Assembly (NCBI RefSeq): GCF_003351025.1
Contig: NZ_QPCG01000002.1
Span: 1,346,890-1,410,889, forward strand
Reading direction: 5' to 3'
Origin: Mucilaginibacter endophyticus
GTDB taxonomy: Bacteria; Bacteroidota; Bacteroidia; Sphingobacteriales; Sphingobacteriaceae
DNA: 64,000 bases
Below, one piece after another: positions 1-8,698 of this stretch (position 1 is the first letter of the stretch; every line of letters begins with the position of its first letter). The translations under genes and the position numbers were made by a program. The notes beneath the pieces were generated by a model. That model searched no databases, had not been told where the DNA came from, and saw only the letters and a list, made by a program, of their open reading frames with translations.

Positions 1-219
1 CGCATTGCCATTGGTTTTCAAATTCACGCTGATCTCTTTGTAACTGTAGTGCGATCCGCCTGAGGCTTTAAGCTTAACCCATTCGGTACCCGATTGCGCC
101 CAAACTTCATCAGGAGCGTTCATGATAGCGGCACCCTTTGAAGCCGAGTAAGTAAGCCTACTGAAAAGCAAGGCCGCCGATGTAGTTGCAGAAAGTTTTA
201 GGAAATGCCGTCTTTGCAT
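1..219 (-). CDS. N-terminal fragment of a Tat-type exported protein
   Basis: Only the first 73 codons are inside the window; the gene continues past the left edge. The reading frame opens at an ATG whose codon occupies 219-217. The protein begins MQRRHFLKLSAT, which fits the twin-arginine motif (RRxFLK), followed by a hydrophobic Ala/Leu/Ser stretch to about residue 27. Export through the Tat pathway is therefore likely. The part after the signal (APDEVWAQSGTEWVKL) is too short to assign. The gene is divergent from the ECF sigma gene at 439, with about 220 bases between them. A carbohydrate-related role is only a guess from its neighbours. Confidence 0.6.
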   Translation of the reverse strand, partial: MQRRHFLKLSATTSAALLFSRLTYSASKGAAIMNAPDEVWAQSGTEWVKLKASGGSHYSYKEISVNLKTNGNA

Positions 220-438
220 AGTTGATGTAATTGCGATATGATTATCTGTTAACGTAACATTTAAATTGGTTTACAACATTACTAAAAGGATTAAGCAAAA
301 ACTAATACGATCTTATTAATTTATTAAGAAAATCACATCCTATCGTAGGAATGAACATGCGATAAAGTTTAACAATAACTTAATCTACAAAAACAGAGCA
401 TTGTAACACCTTAGTTATATAATTGCCGAACCGATAAA

Positions 439-987
439 ATGATAATGGAGGATATAGAATTACTGTCGAAAATTAAAACAGACGACAGGGAAGCATTTAA
501 TTCTTTATTTTTAAAATACTATCCGCTATTGTCAGATTTCTGCAGGTTTTTAGGAGCAGATAATAATGACGGTGAAGACATTATAGCTGATCTGTTTTTA
601 GACCTCTGGGTAAAAAGAGAGCGGCTGCAGATCCATACCTCCATAAAATCATACCTGTACGGGGCTATCAAAAACAGGGTTTATACGTTGAAAGGCAAAA
701 GCCAAAAAGTTGAACTGTTGCCTGAAGAATACGCGTCGGATAAACCTATCGGCGATCACCTCCACCCCGATGAGATCCTGTTCAGGAAAGAACGCCGCCT
801 CATGATTGAGCGTTTCATAGATGAATTACCGGAGCAGGGAAAACTCATTTTTTTAATGAGCTGGCAGCACCAGCTTGAGCACCAGGAAATTGCCGAAATT
901 TTAAACATCTCGCCCAATACGGTAAAAACCCATATTTACCGGGCCATTAATTATTGCCGGAAGCGCCTGCTTTTGTTAAATAATTAG
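439..987 (+). CDS. ECF-type RNA polymerase sigma-70 factor (FecI-like)
   Basis: This 182-residue protein has the two-domain layout of extracytoplasmic-function sigma factors. Region 2 lies at about residues 12-80 (FNSLFLKYYPLL and the EDIIADLFLDLWVKR stretch that binds core and the -10 element). Region 4 lies at about residues 125-178 (LPEQGKLIFLMSW, then a helix-turn-helix EIAEILNISPNTVKTHIYRA). The length is normal for the Bacteroidota FecI-like group. It is followed after 73 bases by an anti-sigma factor and then SusC and SusD genes. It probably directs transcription of the uptake genes when the partner anti-sigma factor is released by a signal from the outer membrane. A second in-frame ATG lies two codons downstream of the chosen start. 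Confidence 0.93.
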   Translation: MIMEDIELLSKIKTDDREAFNSLFLKYYPLLSDFCRFLGADNNDGEDIIADLFLDLWVKRERLQIHTSIKSYLYGAIKNRVYTLKGKSQKVELLPEEYASDKPIGDHLHPDEILFRKERRLMIERFIDELPEQGKLIFLMSWQHQLEHQEIAEILNISPNTVKTHIYRAINYCRKRLLLLNN

Positions 988-1060
988 TCACAATATTAAC
1001 ATTACATTAAATCGTAAAATCATGTAATCGGATTGCAGCCTTTTGAATACTTACTTCAAA

Positions 1061-2095
1061 ATGGCGCACATGGATGAACATCATTACCTATTGATCATAG
1101 GCTACCTGGAGGGAAAAATATCCGAAGAGGAAACCCAGTATTTATTGCAAAAAGTTCAAACCGATAAGGAATTTTCTGACGCGTTTGAAGATATCGCAGA
1201 GATCTGGTCGGCCAGGAAGCCCGTTCCCAGTAATACTATCAAAGCTAATGATGCCCTAAACCGCCTTAGTAAAAAAATAGATCAGCTGGGTACGCCATCC
1301 AACCAACAGGCAGCGCCAAAACCAAATGCCATTATTTTAAAACTAAGGCCTGTACTTGCAGTAGCGGCTTCGGTATTGTTCCTGGCTTGTGCATTCTGGT
1401 TTTATAAAACCCGCATCAGCAATAAAACTGCCAATACATTAGCCTTTATTGAAAACCATACCCCACCCGGACAAAAAAAGAAGATCAATTTGCCCGATGG
1501 TACCATTGTAACACTCAATGCATCGAGTAACCTGCACATTGCAGGAAATTTTGACGACGAGAAACGTGAAGTATATTTAGATGGCGAAGCTTTTTTTGAT
1601 GTAAAACGCAATCCGCAGAAACCATTCATTGTACATACGGGTAAAGTTGCTACCCAGGTATTGGGCACGCATTTCAACGTATCGGCCTATGTTAATGACA
1701 GCAATATCACGGTATCGCTTGTGGAGGGCAAGGTTCAGGTTGATATGAATAATGATCTGTCCAAACGTGTCATTCTTGATCCTGGTAAGCAAATGATCTA
1801 TTCAAAAAGCGATGGCCAGGCGCGTGTTACCGATTTTATAACTGAAGATATTACCGGCTGGAAGGAAAATAAGCTGGTGTTTAACTACGACAACTGGACC
1901 GACGCCGCTAAGAAACTGAGCAGATGGTATGGCGTACCTGTAAAACTGCAGGACAGTACCCTGCTGCGCTGTAAACTGAAGGGCACTTTTGATAATATCC
2001 CGCTAAATAAAGTGATGGAACAAATAAAAATGGTTTCGGATATATCATGGAAAATGCAGGATAAGGCCATGATCATATCCGGTAAATGTAACTAA
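1061..2095 (+). CDS. FecR-family anti-sigma factor
   Basis: This is a membrane-bound anti-sigma regulator of about 344 residues. An N-terminal cytoplasmic part (about residues 1-85) would bind the sigma factor. One transmembrane helix follows (LAVAASVLFLACAFWFY, about residues 95-115), then a periplasmic FecR domain with the typical TPPGQKKKINLPDGTIVTLN and DGEAFFDV segments. The C-terminal DUF4974-like domain (about residues 265-340) is thought to contact the STN domain of the TonB receptor. The frame is open from a TTG at 1043, but I chose the ATG at 1061; an ATG at 1070 is also possible. It lies between the ECF sigma gene and the SusC gene, the usual order of a transenvelope signalling unit. 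Confidence 0.92.
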   Translation: MAHMDEHHYLLIIGYLEGKISEEETQYLLQKVQTDKEFSDAFEDIAEIWSARKPVPSNTIKANDALNRLSKKIDQLGTPSNQQAAPKPNAIILKLRPVLAVAASVLFLACAFWFYKTRISNKTANTLAFIENHTPPGQKKKINLPDGTIVTLNASSNLHIAGNFDDEKREVYLDGEAFFDVKRNPQKPFIVHTGKVATQVLGTHFNVSAYVNDSNITVSLVEGKVQVDMNNDLSKRVILDPGKQMIYSKSDGQARVTDFITEDITGWKENKLVFNYDNWTDAAKKLSRWYGVPVKLQDSTLLRCKLKGTFDNIPLNKVMEQIKMVSDISWKMQDKAMIISGKCN

Positions 2096-2234
2096 GCACA
2101 AGAAAGGTAAACTTAATGAAATAAAGAAAAGCATAAAACAACAACAGGCAGCATGATAAGATCACACCGCCTGCTCCGTAATCAGGTCCTCGCCAAAGGG
2201 CCCAATTCAAATTAGTATTAGCAATCTCAAAAAT

Positions 2235-5200
2235 ATGAAAAAATATATATTCTCACTTTTAAGTGCGATTTATTTGATGTGCACGGTTGTACAGGCCGGA
2301 GCAACAAACCAAAGCCGTACTTCCGATCCGGTTTGCACCATCCAGGTTACCGGGAAATCAATCAAAGAAGTATTCTCCTTAATTGAAAAACAAACCGGCT
2401 TACATTTTATACACAATGCAACTGAAGCGCAGCTGGGCAAAAAAATCAGCCTTTCTGAAAATAACCAGCCTATCGACGAAGTATTAAAAAAAATAGCTAA
2501 ACAGTCGGGCTTGTCATTTAAAAGGGCCGATCAAACCATTTATGTACAAACCTCGTCAAGAATACTGCGTGTTACCGGCAAGGTAACCGATTCGCAAACA
2601 GGCGAAGCCTTACCCGGCGTTTCGATAAGGATAAAAGAAAGCGCCGACGGAACAGTTACCGACGCAAACGGCAACTACCACCTTGAAGCGGCGGAAAATA
2701 GCATATTGGTATTTTCGTTTATTGGCTATCAACCGCGTGAAGCAACAGTGTCGGGCAGTACGCTTGATATTACATTAAAATCCGATCAAGCTGCTTTGAA
2801 GGAAGTTGTGGTTGTGGGCTACGGCAAGCAATCGCGTAAATTACTTACCAGCTCTATCGTAACTGTTCAGAATAAAGATTTTAACCGGGGCGCCTTGAGC
2901 AACCCGGCGCAGTTACTACAGGGTAAAGTTGCCGGCTTAAATATCACCCGCTCCGGCGATCCGAATGAAAACCCGTCTATTAGTTTACGCGGCCCTTCAA
3001 CCCTGCGCACCGGCCCTGCACAAGAACCTTTTTATGTGATTGATGGCGTAGCCGGTGCCGATTACAGACTTGTTGCTCCTGATGATATCGAAACCATCGA
3101 TGTATTAAAAGATGCCTCCGCCACAGCTATTTATGGTACCCGCGCGGCTAATGGTGTAATCATCATTACTACTAAAAAAGGCAAAAGCGGTCAAACCGCC
3201 ATTTCATACAATGCTTATGCCGGTGTCGAAAAAATTGCCAACAGCATTAAAATGATGAATGCTACACAGCTTGCCGATTACCTGAGCAAAAATAACCTGG
3301 CATTAGACCCATCCGACCAAAAAGGCGCTAACACCGACTGGCAAAAAGAGGTAAGCCGTACCGCTTACTCGCAAAACCATAACGTTGCCCTTACAGGTGG
3401 TTTTAATCAGACTACTTACAGTGCTTCGGTTAATTATTTTGATGATAAAGGCATTTTAAAAGGCAGCGCGCTCAACCGCTTCACTACCAAAATGGCGGTA
3501 GAGCAAAAGGCATTTAATGACCGTTTGAAATTAGGCTTATCTGTAAACAACAGCACAAGTAATTCAGACATCATCCCCAATCAAAACATTGTGTTGTATA
3601 ACATGCTGCGCTACCTGCCAACTGTTCCGGTAATGCAAAATGGCGCTTATACAGAAAACCTGCAACGCATACAATATTATAATCCGGTTGCTTTACTGGC
3701 CGATGCTTACCAAAAAACCAAAAGCAAACTGAGCTTAATAAATGCTACTGCTGAGTTAAAACTCCCGTTGGGTTTTACTTATAACATTAGCCTGTCTACC
3801 CAGAATGAGCAGGTTAACGGCGGCGCTTATTACAACAGCCAGTATACGCTTGACCAGGGCGTTCATGGCGAAGCTTACCGCTCGTCATTTGAAAATACCC
3901 GTAAAGTGGGTGAAACTTTTTTGACTTATGCTAAGACCACAGGCAAGCACGATATTAACGTATTGGCAGGTTACAGCTTACAACAGGACGTAAACGGCGA
4001 TGGCTTCCAGGCCAACAACCGTAATTTCCCTACAGATGATATCGGGTACCTGAACATCGGCCTTGGCTCGCCGGCAGGTGATTTCAGGACCGATTGGGGA
4101 CCAAACCTATATCAAAAGCTCCGTTTGATCTCTTACTACAGCCGCGCTAAGTACAGCTATGACAACAAATACCTGTTACAATTATCGTTAAGGCGCGATG
4201 GTTCATCAGCGTTTGGTGCAAACAATAAATGGGGCACCTTCCCTTCTGCTTCATTAGGCTGGAGGATCACCGAAGAGTCGTTCATGCAAAACCAGCATTT
4301 ATTTAACGATTTGAAATTAAGGGCCAGCTACGGGATCACCGGTAACTCGCTGGGCTTTGACCCGCTCATCTCACAGATCAAATACGGTTCGGCTGGTGCA
4401 TTTTATTATAATGGTGTGTTCACCAATTCAATAGGCCCCTCGCAAAATGCTAACCCCGACTTGAAATGGGAAAAAACCACCATGTACAACTTAGGTTTGG
4501 ATTTCTCTTTATTCAACGGCAGGTTGAGCGGAACTATCGAAGCCTATGACAAAAAAACCAACGACCTGATTTACTTTTACCCGGTATCAACCACCCAGTA
4601 TTTTGTTGGTACGTTAACAGCCAATGTGGGTTCAATCTCTAATAAAGGCTACGAGGTTACCATTAACGCTACTCCTGTAGCTACAAGCAGCTTTAAGTGG
4701 AATACCTCTCTTAACATAGCGCACAATAAAAACAAACTGGTATCGCTGTCAAACAGCAGCTTTAAACTTGACTCTATTCCGCAGGCAGAACCGGGTGGCC
4801 AGGGTGAAACAGGTTATAAGGTTCAGATCCTGAAAACGGGTTACCCGGTAGGCCAGTTCCTGCTATACAAATATGCCGGTAAAGATGCCAATGGTGTATC
4901 GCAGTTTTACAGCCACAGCGGCGGCGTTACCACCACGCCAACATCTAAAGACTATTTTTATGCCGGCAACGCACAGCCTAAATTGGTGTTCGGCTTTAAT
5001 AACAGCTTTAGCTATGGCAATTTCGATCTTAACGTGTTTGTACGTGGCTCGCTTGGGGGCAAGATCCTGAACGCTACCTTGGCAGATTTAAACCGTACCA
5101 GCGACGTAAGGAGTTATAACCTGCCCGCATCATCGGCCAATGAGTCGCCTAAGGATGTGAACGCCTATTTATACTCCGACCGTTACATTGAAAGCGGCTC

Positions 5201-5426
5201 ATACCTGCGCCTGGATAACGCTACCCTTGGTTACACTTTCCCTAAATTTACGCCGGGCATCCGCAATTTACGCGTGTATGTATCAGGTAATAACCTGGCC
5301 GTTATAAGCGGCTATAAGGGCATCGATCCGGAGATTTCATTAGGCGGACTTACACCGGGTATCGATAACAAAAACTATTACCCGCGCACCAGGGCTTTCC
5401 TGTTCGGTTTAAGTGCATCATTTTAA
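2235..5426 (+). CDS. SusC/RagA-family TonB-linked outer membrane protein with STN domain
   Basis: This 1063-residue outer-membrane transporter imports a nutrient, usually an oligosaccharide, using TonB energy. It has a signal peptide (residues 1-24). An STN (secretin/TonB N-terminus) domain follows at about 34-105 and would signal to the adjacent FecR protein. Next come a carboxypeptidase-like regulatory beta-sandwich (about 113-185), a plug domain (about 195-315, with DVLKDASATAIYGTRAANGVI) and a C-terminal beta-barrel ending in Phe. The STN domain plus the adjacent sigma/anti-sigma pair shows that this receptor also controls its own expression. The substrate cannot be read from the sequence, because no glycan-degrading enzyme lies next to it inside the window. 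Confidence 0.95.
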   Translation: MKKYIFSLLSAIYLMCTVVQAGATNQSRTSDPVCTIQVTGKSIKEVFSLIEKQTGLHFIHNATEAQLGKKISLSENNQPIDEVLKKIAKQSGLSFKRADQTIYVQTSSRILRVTGKVTDSQTGEALPGVSIRIKESADGTVTDANGNYHLEAAENSILVFSFIGYQPREATVSGSTLDITLKSDQAALKEVVVVGYGKQSRKLLTSSIVTVQNKDFNRGALSNPAQLLQGKVAGLNITRSGDPNENPSISLRGPSTLRTGPAQEPFYVIDGVAGADYRLVAPDDIETIDVLKDASATAIYGTRAANGVIIITTKKGKSGQTAISYNAYAGVEKIANSIKMMNATQLADYLSKNNLALDPSDQKGANTDWQKEVSRTAYSQNHNVALTGGFNQTTYSASVNYFDDKGILKGSALNRFTTKMAVEQKAFNDRLKLGLSVNNSTSNSDIIPNQNIVLYNMLRYLPTVPVMQNGAYTENLQRIQYYNPVALLADAYQKTKSKLSLINATAELKLPLGFTYNISLSTQNEQVNGGAYYNSQYTLDQGVHGEAYRSSFENTRKVGETFLTYAKTTGKHDINVLAGYSLQQDVNGDGFQANNRNFPTDDIGYLNIGLGSPAGDFRTDWGPNLYQKLRLISYYSRAKYSYDNKYLLQLSLRRDGSSAFGANNKWGTFPSASLGWRITEESFMQNQHLFNDLKLRASYGITGNSLGFDPLISQIKYGSAGAFYYNGVFTNSIGPSQNANPDLKWEKTTMYNLGLDFSLFNGRLSGTIEAYDKKTNDLIYFYPVSTTQYFVGTLTANVGSISNKGYEVTINATPVATSSFKWNTSLNIAHNKNKLVSLSNSSFKLDSIPQAEPGGQGETGYKVQILKTGYPVGQFLLYKYAGKDANGVSQFYSHSGGVTTTPTSKDYFYAGNAQPKLVFGFNNSFSYGNFDLNVFVRGSLGGKILNATLADLNRTSDVRSYNLPASSANESPKDVNAYLYSDRYIESGSYLRLDNATLGYTFPKFTPGIRNLRVYVSGNNLAVISGYKGIDPEISLGGLTPGIDNKNYYPRTRAFLFGLSASF

Positions 5427-5450
5427 ATCAAACACCATTAAAAGATCAAC

Positions 5451-7031
5451 ATGAAAACTTCCATTCATAAATACTGTGCCCTGCTTTTCGCGGCCATTAC
5501 CATATCATCATGCACCAAAGTTGATGTGCCTGTTGAAACCGAATTAACTCCATCAAACTTCCCTACTACCCCGCAACAGTTTATTCTGGCTTCGGGAGCG
5601 GCTTACGCCCAGCTTAGAGGCTCATTTGCGCAATCATACTGGCAAATGCAAACCCTGAGTACCGATGAGGCTATTATGCCGGCAAGGGCAGGTGGCTGGC
5701 GCGACGGCGGCCGTTACCAACAGTTGCACTATCACAACTGGAATGCCGACCTGCCACAGGTTCAGGATGCCTGGACATGGGGTTTTGGTACCATCAGTAC
5801 CTGTAACCGCATCATAGCTACGTTTGCTTCATCACCGGATAACGCTGCAAAAGCCACTACCATTGCCGAACTGAGGGCAACACGTGCCATGATGTTTTTC
5901 TTTATGATGGACTTATACGGCAACATTCCTGTGGTTACCACATTCGGCTCTGCCGATAAACCTGCTACTACCGCGCGTAAAGATGTATTTGCCTTTATCG
6001 AGAAAGAATTAAACGAGGTGATCCCTAACCTGAGTACCGTAGTTGATCAGACAACTTATGGTAGGCCAACCCAGTTCACCGCCTACGCTATACTGGCCAA
6101 AATGTACCTTAATGCTGAGGTTTACACCGGTACCGGCCGCTATAACGATGTGGTTAAAATGTGCGATAACATTATGCAATCAGGAAAATACGCCCTTGAG
6201 GATGATTATTTAAAGATGTTTTATCCGGATAACGGCCCTAAGGTTAAGGAGTTTATTTTTGCCATCCCTTATGATCATGCGCTGGCACAGGGTGAGCAGT
6301 TTAGCTGGTATTCGCTACACCCGGCACTACAGGCCAAATATGGTTTGTTATACCGTTTAAGTAACCCATGCAGCACCATTCCGTCGTACTATGCTCAATT
6401 TAACGATCCTAACGACATCCGTACCAGCCTTTGGCTTATTGGCAAGCAATATGATTTTGCAGGTAATCCTATCATCATTAAAACGACTAAAAAAGGTTTG
6501 GATGCTTCATACAGCGGCCCCGATCCTACTGCCCCGGTTGATTACCAGTTAACTTTTACGCCCGATCTTACCCTGGTCGACGTACCTACCTTTGAGGTTG
6601 GCGGCGACGAGCTGGGTAAAGCAAAAGGTATCCGCAATAATAAATATTACCCGGATGTTACAGCAACCGACCGTAACCAAAGTAACGACGTACCGGTTTT
6701 CCGTTATGCCGATATACTGCTGATGAAAGCCGAAGCCATTTTGAGGGGCGCTACTCCAACAAATGGAGAAACAGCTCTATCGCTAATTAACCAATTAAGG
6801 ACTAAACGCAAAGCAGCTACCTGGAGCAGCGTTGACCTTCCCAACCTTTTACAGGAACGCGCACGCGAACTAAACTGGGAAACATGGAGAAGGAACGACC
6901 TGATCCGCTTTGGAAAATATGAAGAATCATGGGGTTATAAAACAGATAAAGACGTTAATAAACGCCTTTTCCCAATCCCATCTGCCGAGCTTATCTTAAA
7001 CTCAAAACTGCAGCAAAACACCGGCTATTAA
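5451..7031 (+). CDS. SusD/RagB-family nutrient-binding outer membrane lipoprotein
   Basis: This 526-residue surface lipoprotein is the partner lid of the SusC channel at 2235. The signal peptide ends in a lipobox with Cys21 (ISSC). The SusD fold is recognised by helical TPR-like segments (about residues 95-250, for example ELRATRAMMFFFMMDLYGNIPVVT) and by the conserved C-terminal region YADILLMKAEAILRG and NQLRTKRKA, ending LFPIPSAELILN. It starts 24 bases after the SusC stop, so the two are co-transcribed. A terminator-like hairpin follows at 7060. The bound glycan is unknown. Confidence 0.94.
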   Translation: MKTSIHKYCALLFAAITISSCTKVDVPVETELTPSNFPTTPQQFILASGAAYAQLRGSFAQSYWQMQTLSTDEAIMPARAGGWRDGGRYQQLHYHNWNADLPQVQDAWTWGFGTISTCNRIIATFASSPDNAAKATTIAELRATRAMMFFFMMDLYGNIPVVTTFGSADKPATTARKDVFAFIEKELNEVIPNLSTVVDQTTYGRPTQFTAYAILAKMYLNAEVYTGTGRYNDVVKMCDNIMQSGKYALEDDYLKMFYPDNGPKVKEFIFAIPYDHALAQGEQFSWYSLHPALQAKYGLLYRLSNPCSTIPSYYAQFNDPNDIRTSLWLIGKQYDFAGNPIIIKTTKKGLDASYSGPDPTAPVDYQLTFTPDLTLVDVPTFEVGGDELGKAKGIRNNKYYPDVTATDRNQSNDVPVFRYADILLMKAEAILRGATPTNGETALSLINQLRTKRKAATWSSVDLPNLLQERARELNWETWRRNDLIRFGKYEESWGYKTDKDVNKRLFPIPSAELILNSKLQQNTGY

Positions 7032-7059
7032 TAATATTTGTACCCCTATTTTATTGCCT

Positions 7060-7090
7060 GGCTGTCCCGTTATTTCGGGGCAGCTTTTTT
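7060..7090 (+). terminator. Rho-independent terminator after the SusD gene
   Basis: The arms GCTGTCCCG (7061-7069) and CGGGGCAGC (7076-7084) pair with one G-U pair around a six-base loop, followed by a run of six T. It lies 30 bases after the SusD stop and would end the 439-7031 transcript. Confidence 0.75.
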
Positions 7091-7182
7091 GTTTTTTCAT
7101 ACCAAATAACTGCTGCCACTCACCTCCTGGACACAACAGTAGGGAAGTTGAAAGATTGCCCGTAATGTTGGTGTAAAAAGCT

Positions 7183-7276
7183 ATGTCATTGCGAGGAGGA
7201 ACGACGAAGCAATCTCGTAGCTATGCAGATCGGACATGCATTGGCTACCAGATTGCTACGCTACGCTCAATGACAT
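7183..7276. repeat. REP-like palindromic intergenic repeat, copy 1
   Basis: Both ends read ATGTCATTG...: the left arm ATGTCATTGCGAGGAGGAAC starts at 7183 and the right end is its inverted counterpart, ending in CTCAATGACAT at 7276. The internal GAAGCAATC / GATTGCTACG parts also face each other. The same terminal sequence occurs at 31160-31253 and, as a half copy, at 42895-42928. There is no open frame or transposase inside. The rest of the 7091-7396 gap holds nothing else I recognise. Confidence 0.7.
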
Positions 7277-7396
7277 GTCTTTTATTTGTTTTTCTAAGCC
7301 ATCGCCCTCTTTTGCCACGGCGGCCAGAGGCCGTTTGATAATCGCCACTCGCCTGGAGGCGAAGCGGCGGCGGAATACTTATTTCTATCTTTTATC

Positions 7397-8698
7397 TCAA
7401 TCCCAATAAATCACAAACCCCGTCTGCCTTTCGGCAACAGTTTTCAATGAAAATTCAAATCCATGGTTCAGCATGATTTCGCGCACCAGGGTTAGGCCTA
7501 TGCCTTGTCCATCTTTTTTTGTGCTGAAAAATGGAGTAAACAGGTTAACCTGCTGTTCGGGACTAATGCCTTTGCCGGTATCGGTAATGGTTAGCTTTTT
7601 TTCTTTGGGATCGATAGCAAATGTTACCGAACCGTTGCCGTCAATAGCCTCGATGGCATTTTTAACGATATTAATAAAAGCCTGTTCCAGTTGCTGCTCA
7701 TCAGCCATGATCTTGATTGGTTCTTCCGGTAAATCAAGATTAAGCGATACGCCTTTTTCTTCGGCACGGATACTCATCAGCTTTACTACCGATTCTACGA
7801 GCTTTTGTAACATAACGGGCTGCTTGTTGGCCGGCGGCAGTTTAACCAGATCGGCAAAGTTGCGCATGAACAGGTTAAGGTTCTGGTTTCTGTCCATAGC
7901 TACCTGCAAGGCATCTTTTATTGGGTCGAAATCGTGCCCGGCCCAAAGCTGATCGGTTTTCATGGCCGATTGCATGATGGAATTTACCGGGCCGATGGTA
8001 TTATTAACCTCATGCGCCATCATCCTGATCACTTTGCCGTAAACCTTCTTTTCGGCCGCAAGGATCTCGGCAGTCAAATCTTCCAACATGATAAAATGCC
8101 GCGAAAATCCACGGTCGATAAAGTGGGATTTTTGTAGTTTGAACGAGTTAACGCCGTCCAGCTTCACCACCACAGTTTCGCCCGATTTAAGGGCTTTGAT
8201 ATGTGCAAAAACAGGATGCTTTAATTCCCCAATCAATTCACCAACTACGGCTTTTTCATCAATAGCCAAAACCTGCAAAGCTTTAGGGTTTATTTGCTGC
8301 ACGCGGTCATCAAAATCAAGAATAATAATACCTGTTGGCGAGGTATGGATCAGCTTTTCTAAAAAGAAATGCTGTTGCTCCTGTCGTGTCCGTTCGGTTC
8401 TTAGCTCGTCCATCATTTGGTTATAAACATCAATCAGCGCATCAACCTCCAGCTTACCGGTTGAAAGAAACTTTACATTAAAATCTTTGTCTTTTATGGC
8501 TTCAATACCCTGTAACAACATTTTTAAAGGCAGTACAAGCTGGCGGTAAAGCTGTATAGCCACAGCTGCCGATATCAGAACAAAAGCTTCGGCTATGATA
8601 AAATAGATTTTATTATCGATAAAAATAAACCATGCAAGCACCAGTGTTAGCAGGTGCAGGATCACCACAAATAAAATGTATTTAGTCCTCAGCTTCAT
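7397..8698 (-). CDS. Membrane-bound sensor histidine kinase (NtrY-like), partner of the NtrC-type regulator
   Basis: This 433-residue kinase has two N-terminal transmembrane helices (about residues 7-27 and 32-50) with almost no periplasmic loop. A HAMP-like linker follows (about 50-105), then a PAS domain (about 110-215). The dimerisation/phosphoacceptor domain has the H-box MMAHEVNNTIGP with His229. The ATPase domain shows the N-box (INIVKNAIEAI), G1 box (DTGKGIS) and the F/G2 boxes (FFSTKKDGQGIGLTL). The NN after HE is typical of kinases paired with NtrC-type activators. Its start overlaps the end of the regulator gene by 17 bases, which points to translational coupling. It probably senses stress at the membrane and controls the efflux operon it belongs to. 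Confidence 0.92.
   Translation of the reverse strand: MKLRTKYILFVVILHLLTLVLAWFIFIDNKIYFIIAEAFVLISAAVAIQLYRQLVLPLKMLLQGIEAIKDKDFNVKFLSTGKLEVDALIDVYNQMMDELRTERTRQEQQHFFLEKLIHTSPTGIIILDFDDRVQQINPKALQVLAIDEKAVVGELIGELKHPVFAHIKALKSGETVVVKLDGVNSFKLQKSHFIDRGFSRHFIMLEDLTAEILAAEKKVYGKVIRMMAHEVNNTIGPVNSIMQSAMKTDQLWAGHDFDPIKDALQVAMDRNQNLNLFMRNFADLVKLPPANKQPVMLQKLVESVVKLMSIRAEEKGVSLNLDLPEEPIKIMADEQQLEQAFINIVKNAIEAIDGNGSVTFAIDPKEKKLTITDTGKGISPEQQVNLFTPFFSTKKDGQGIGLTLVREIMLNHGFEFSLKTVAERQTGFVIYWD

Noticed and set aside
7473..8426. Several plus-strand open frames opposite the histidine kinase gene
   Set aside because: They are antisense shadows of the kinase with no domain or signal of their own.
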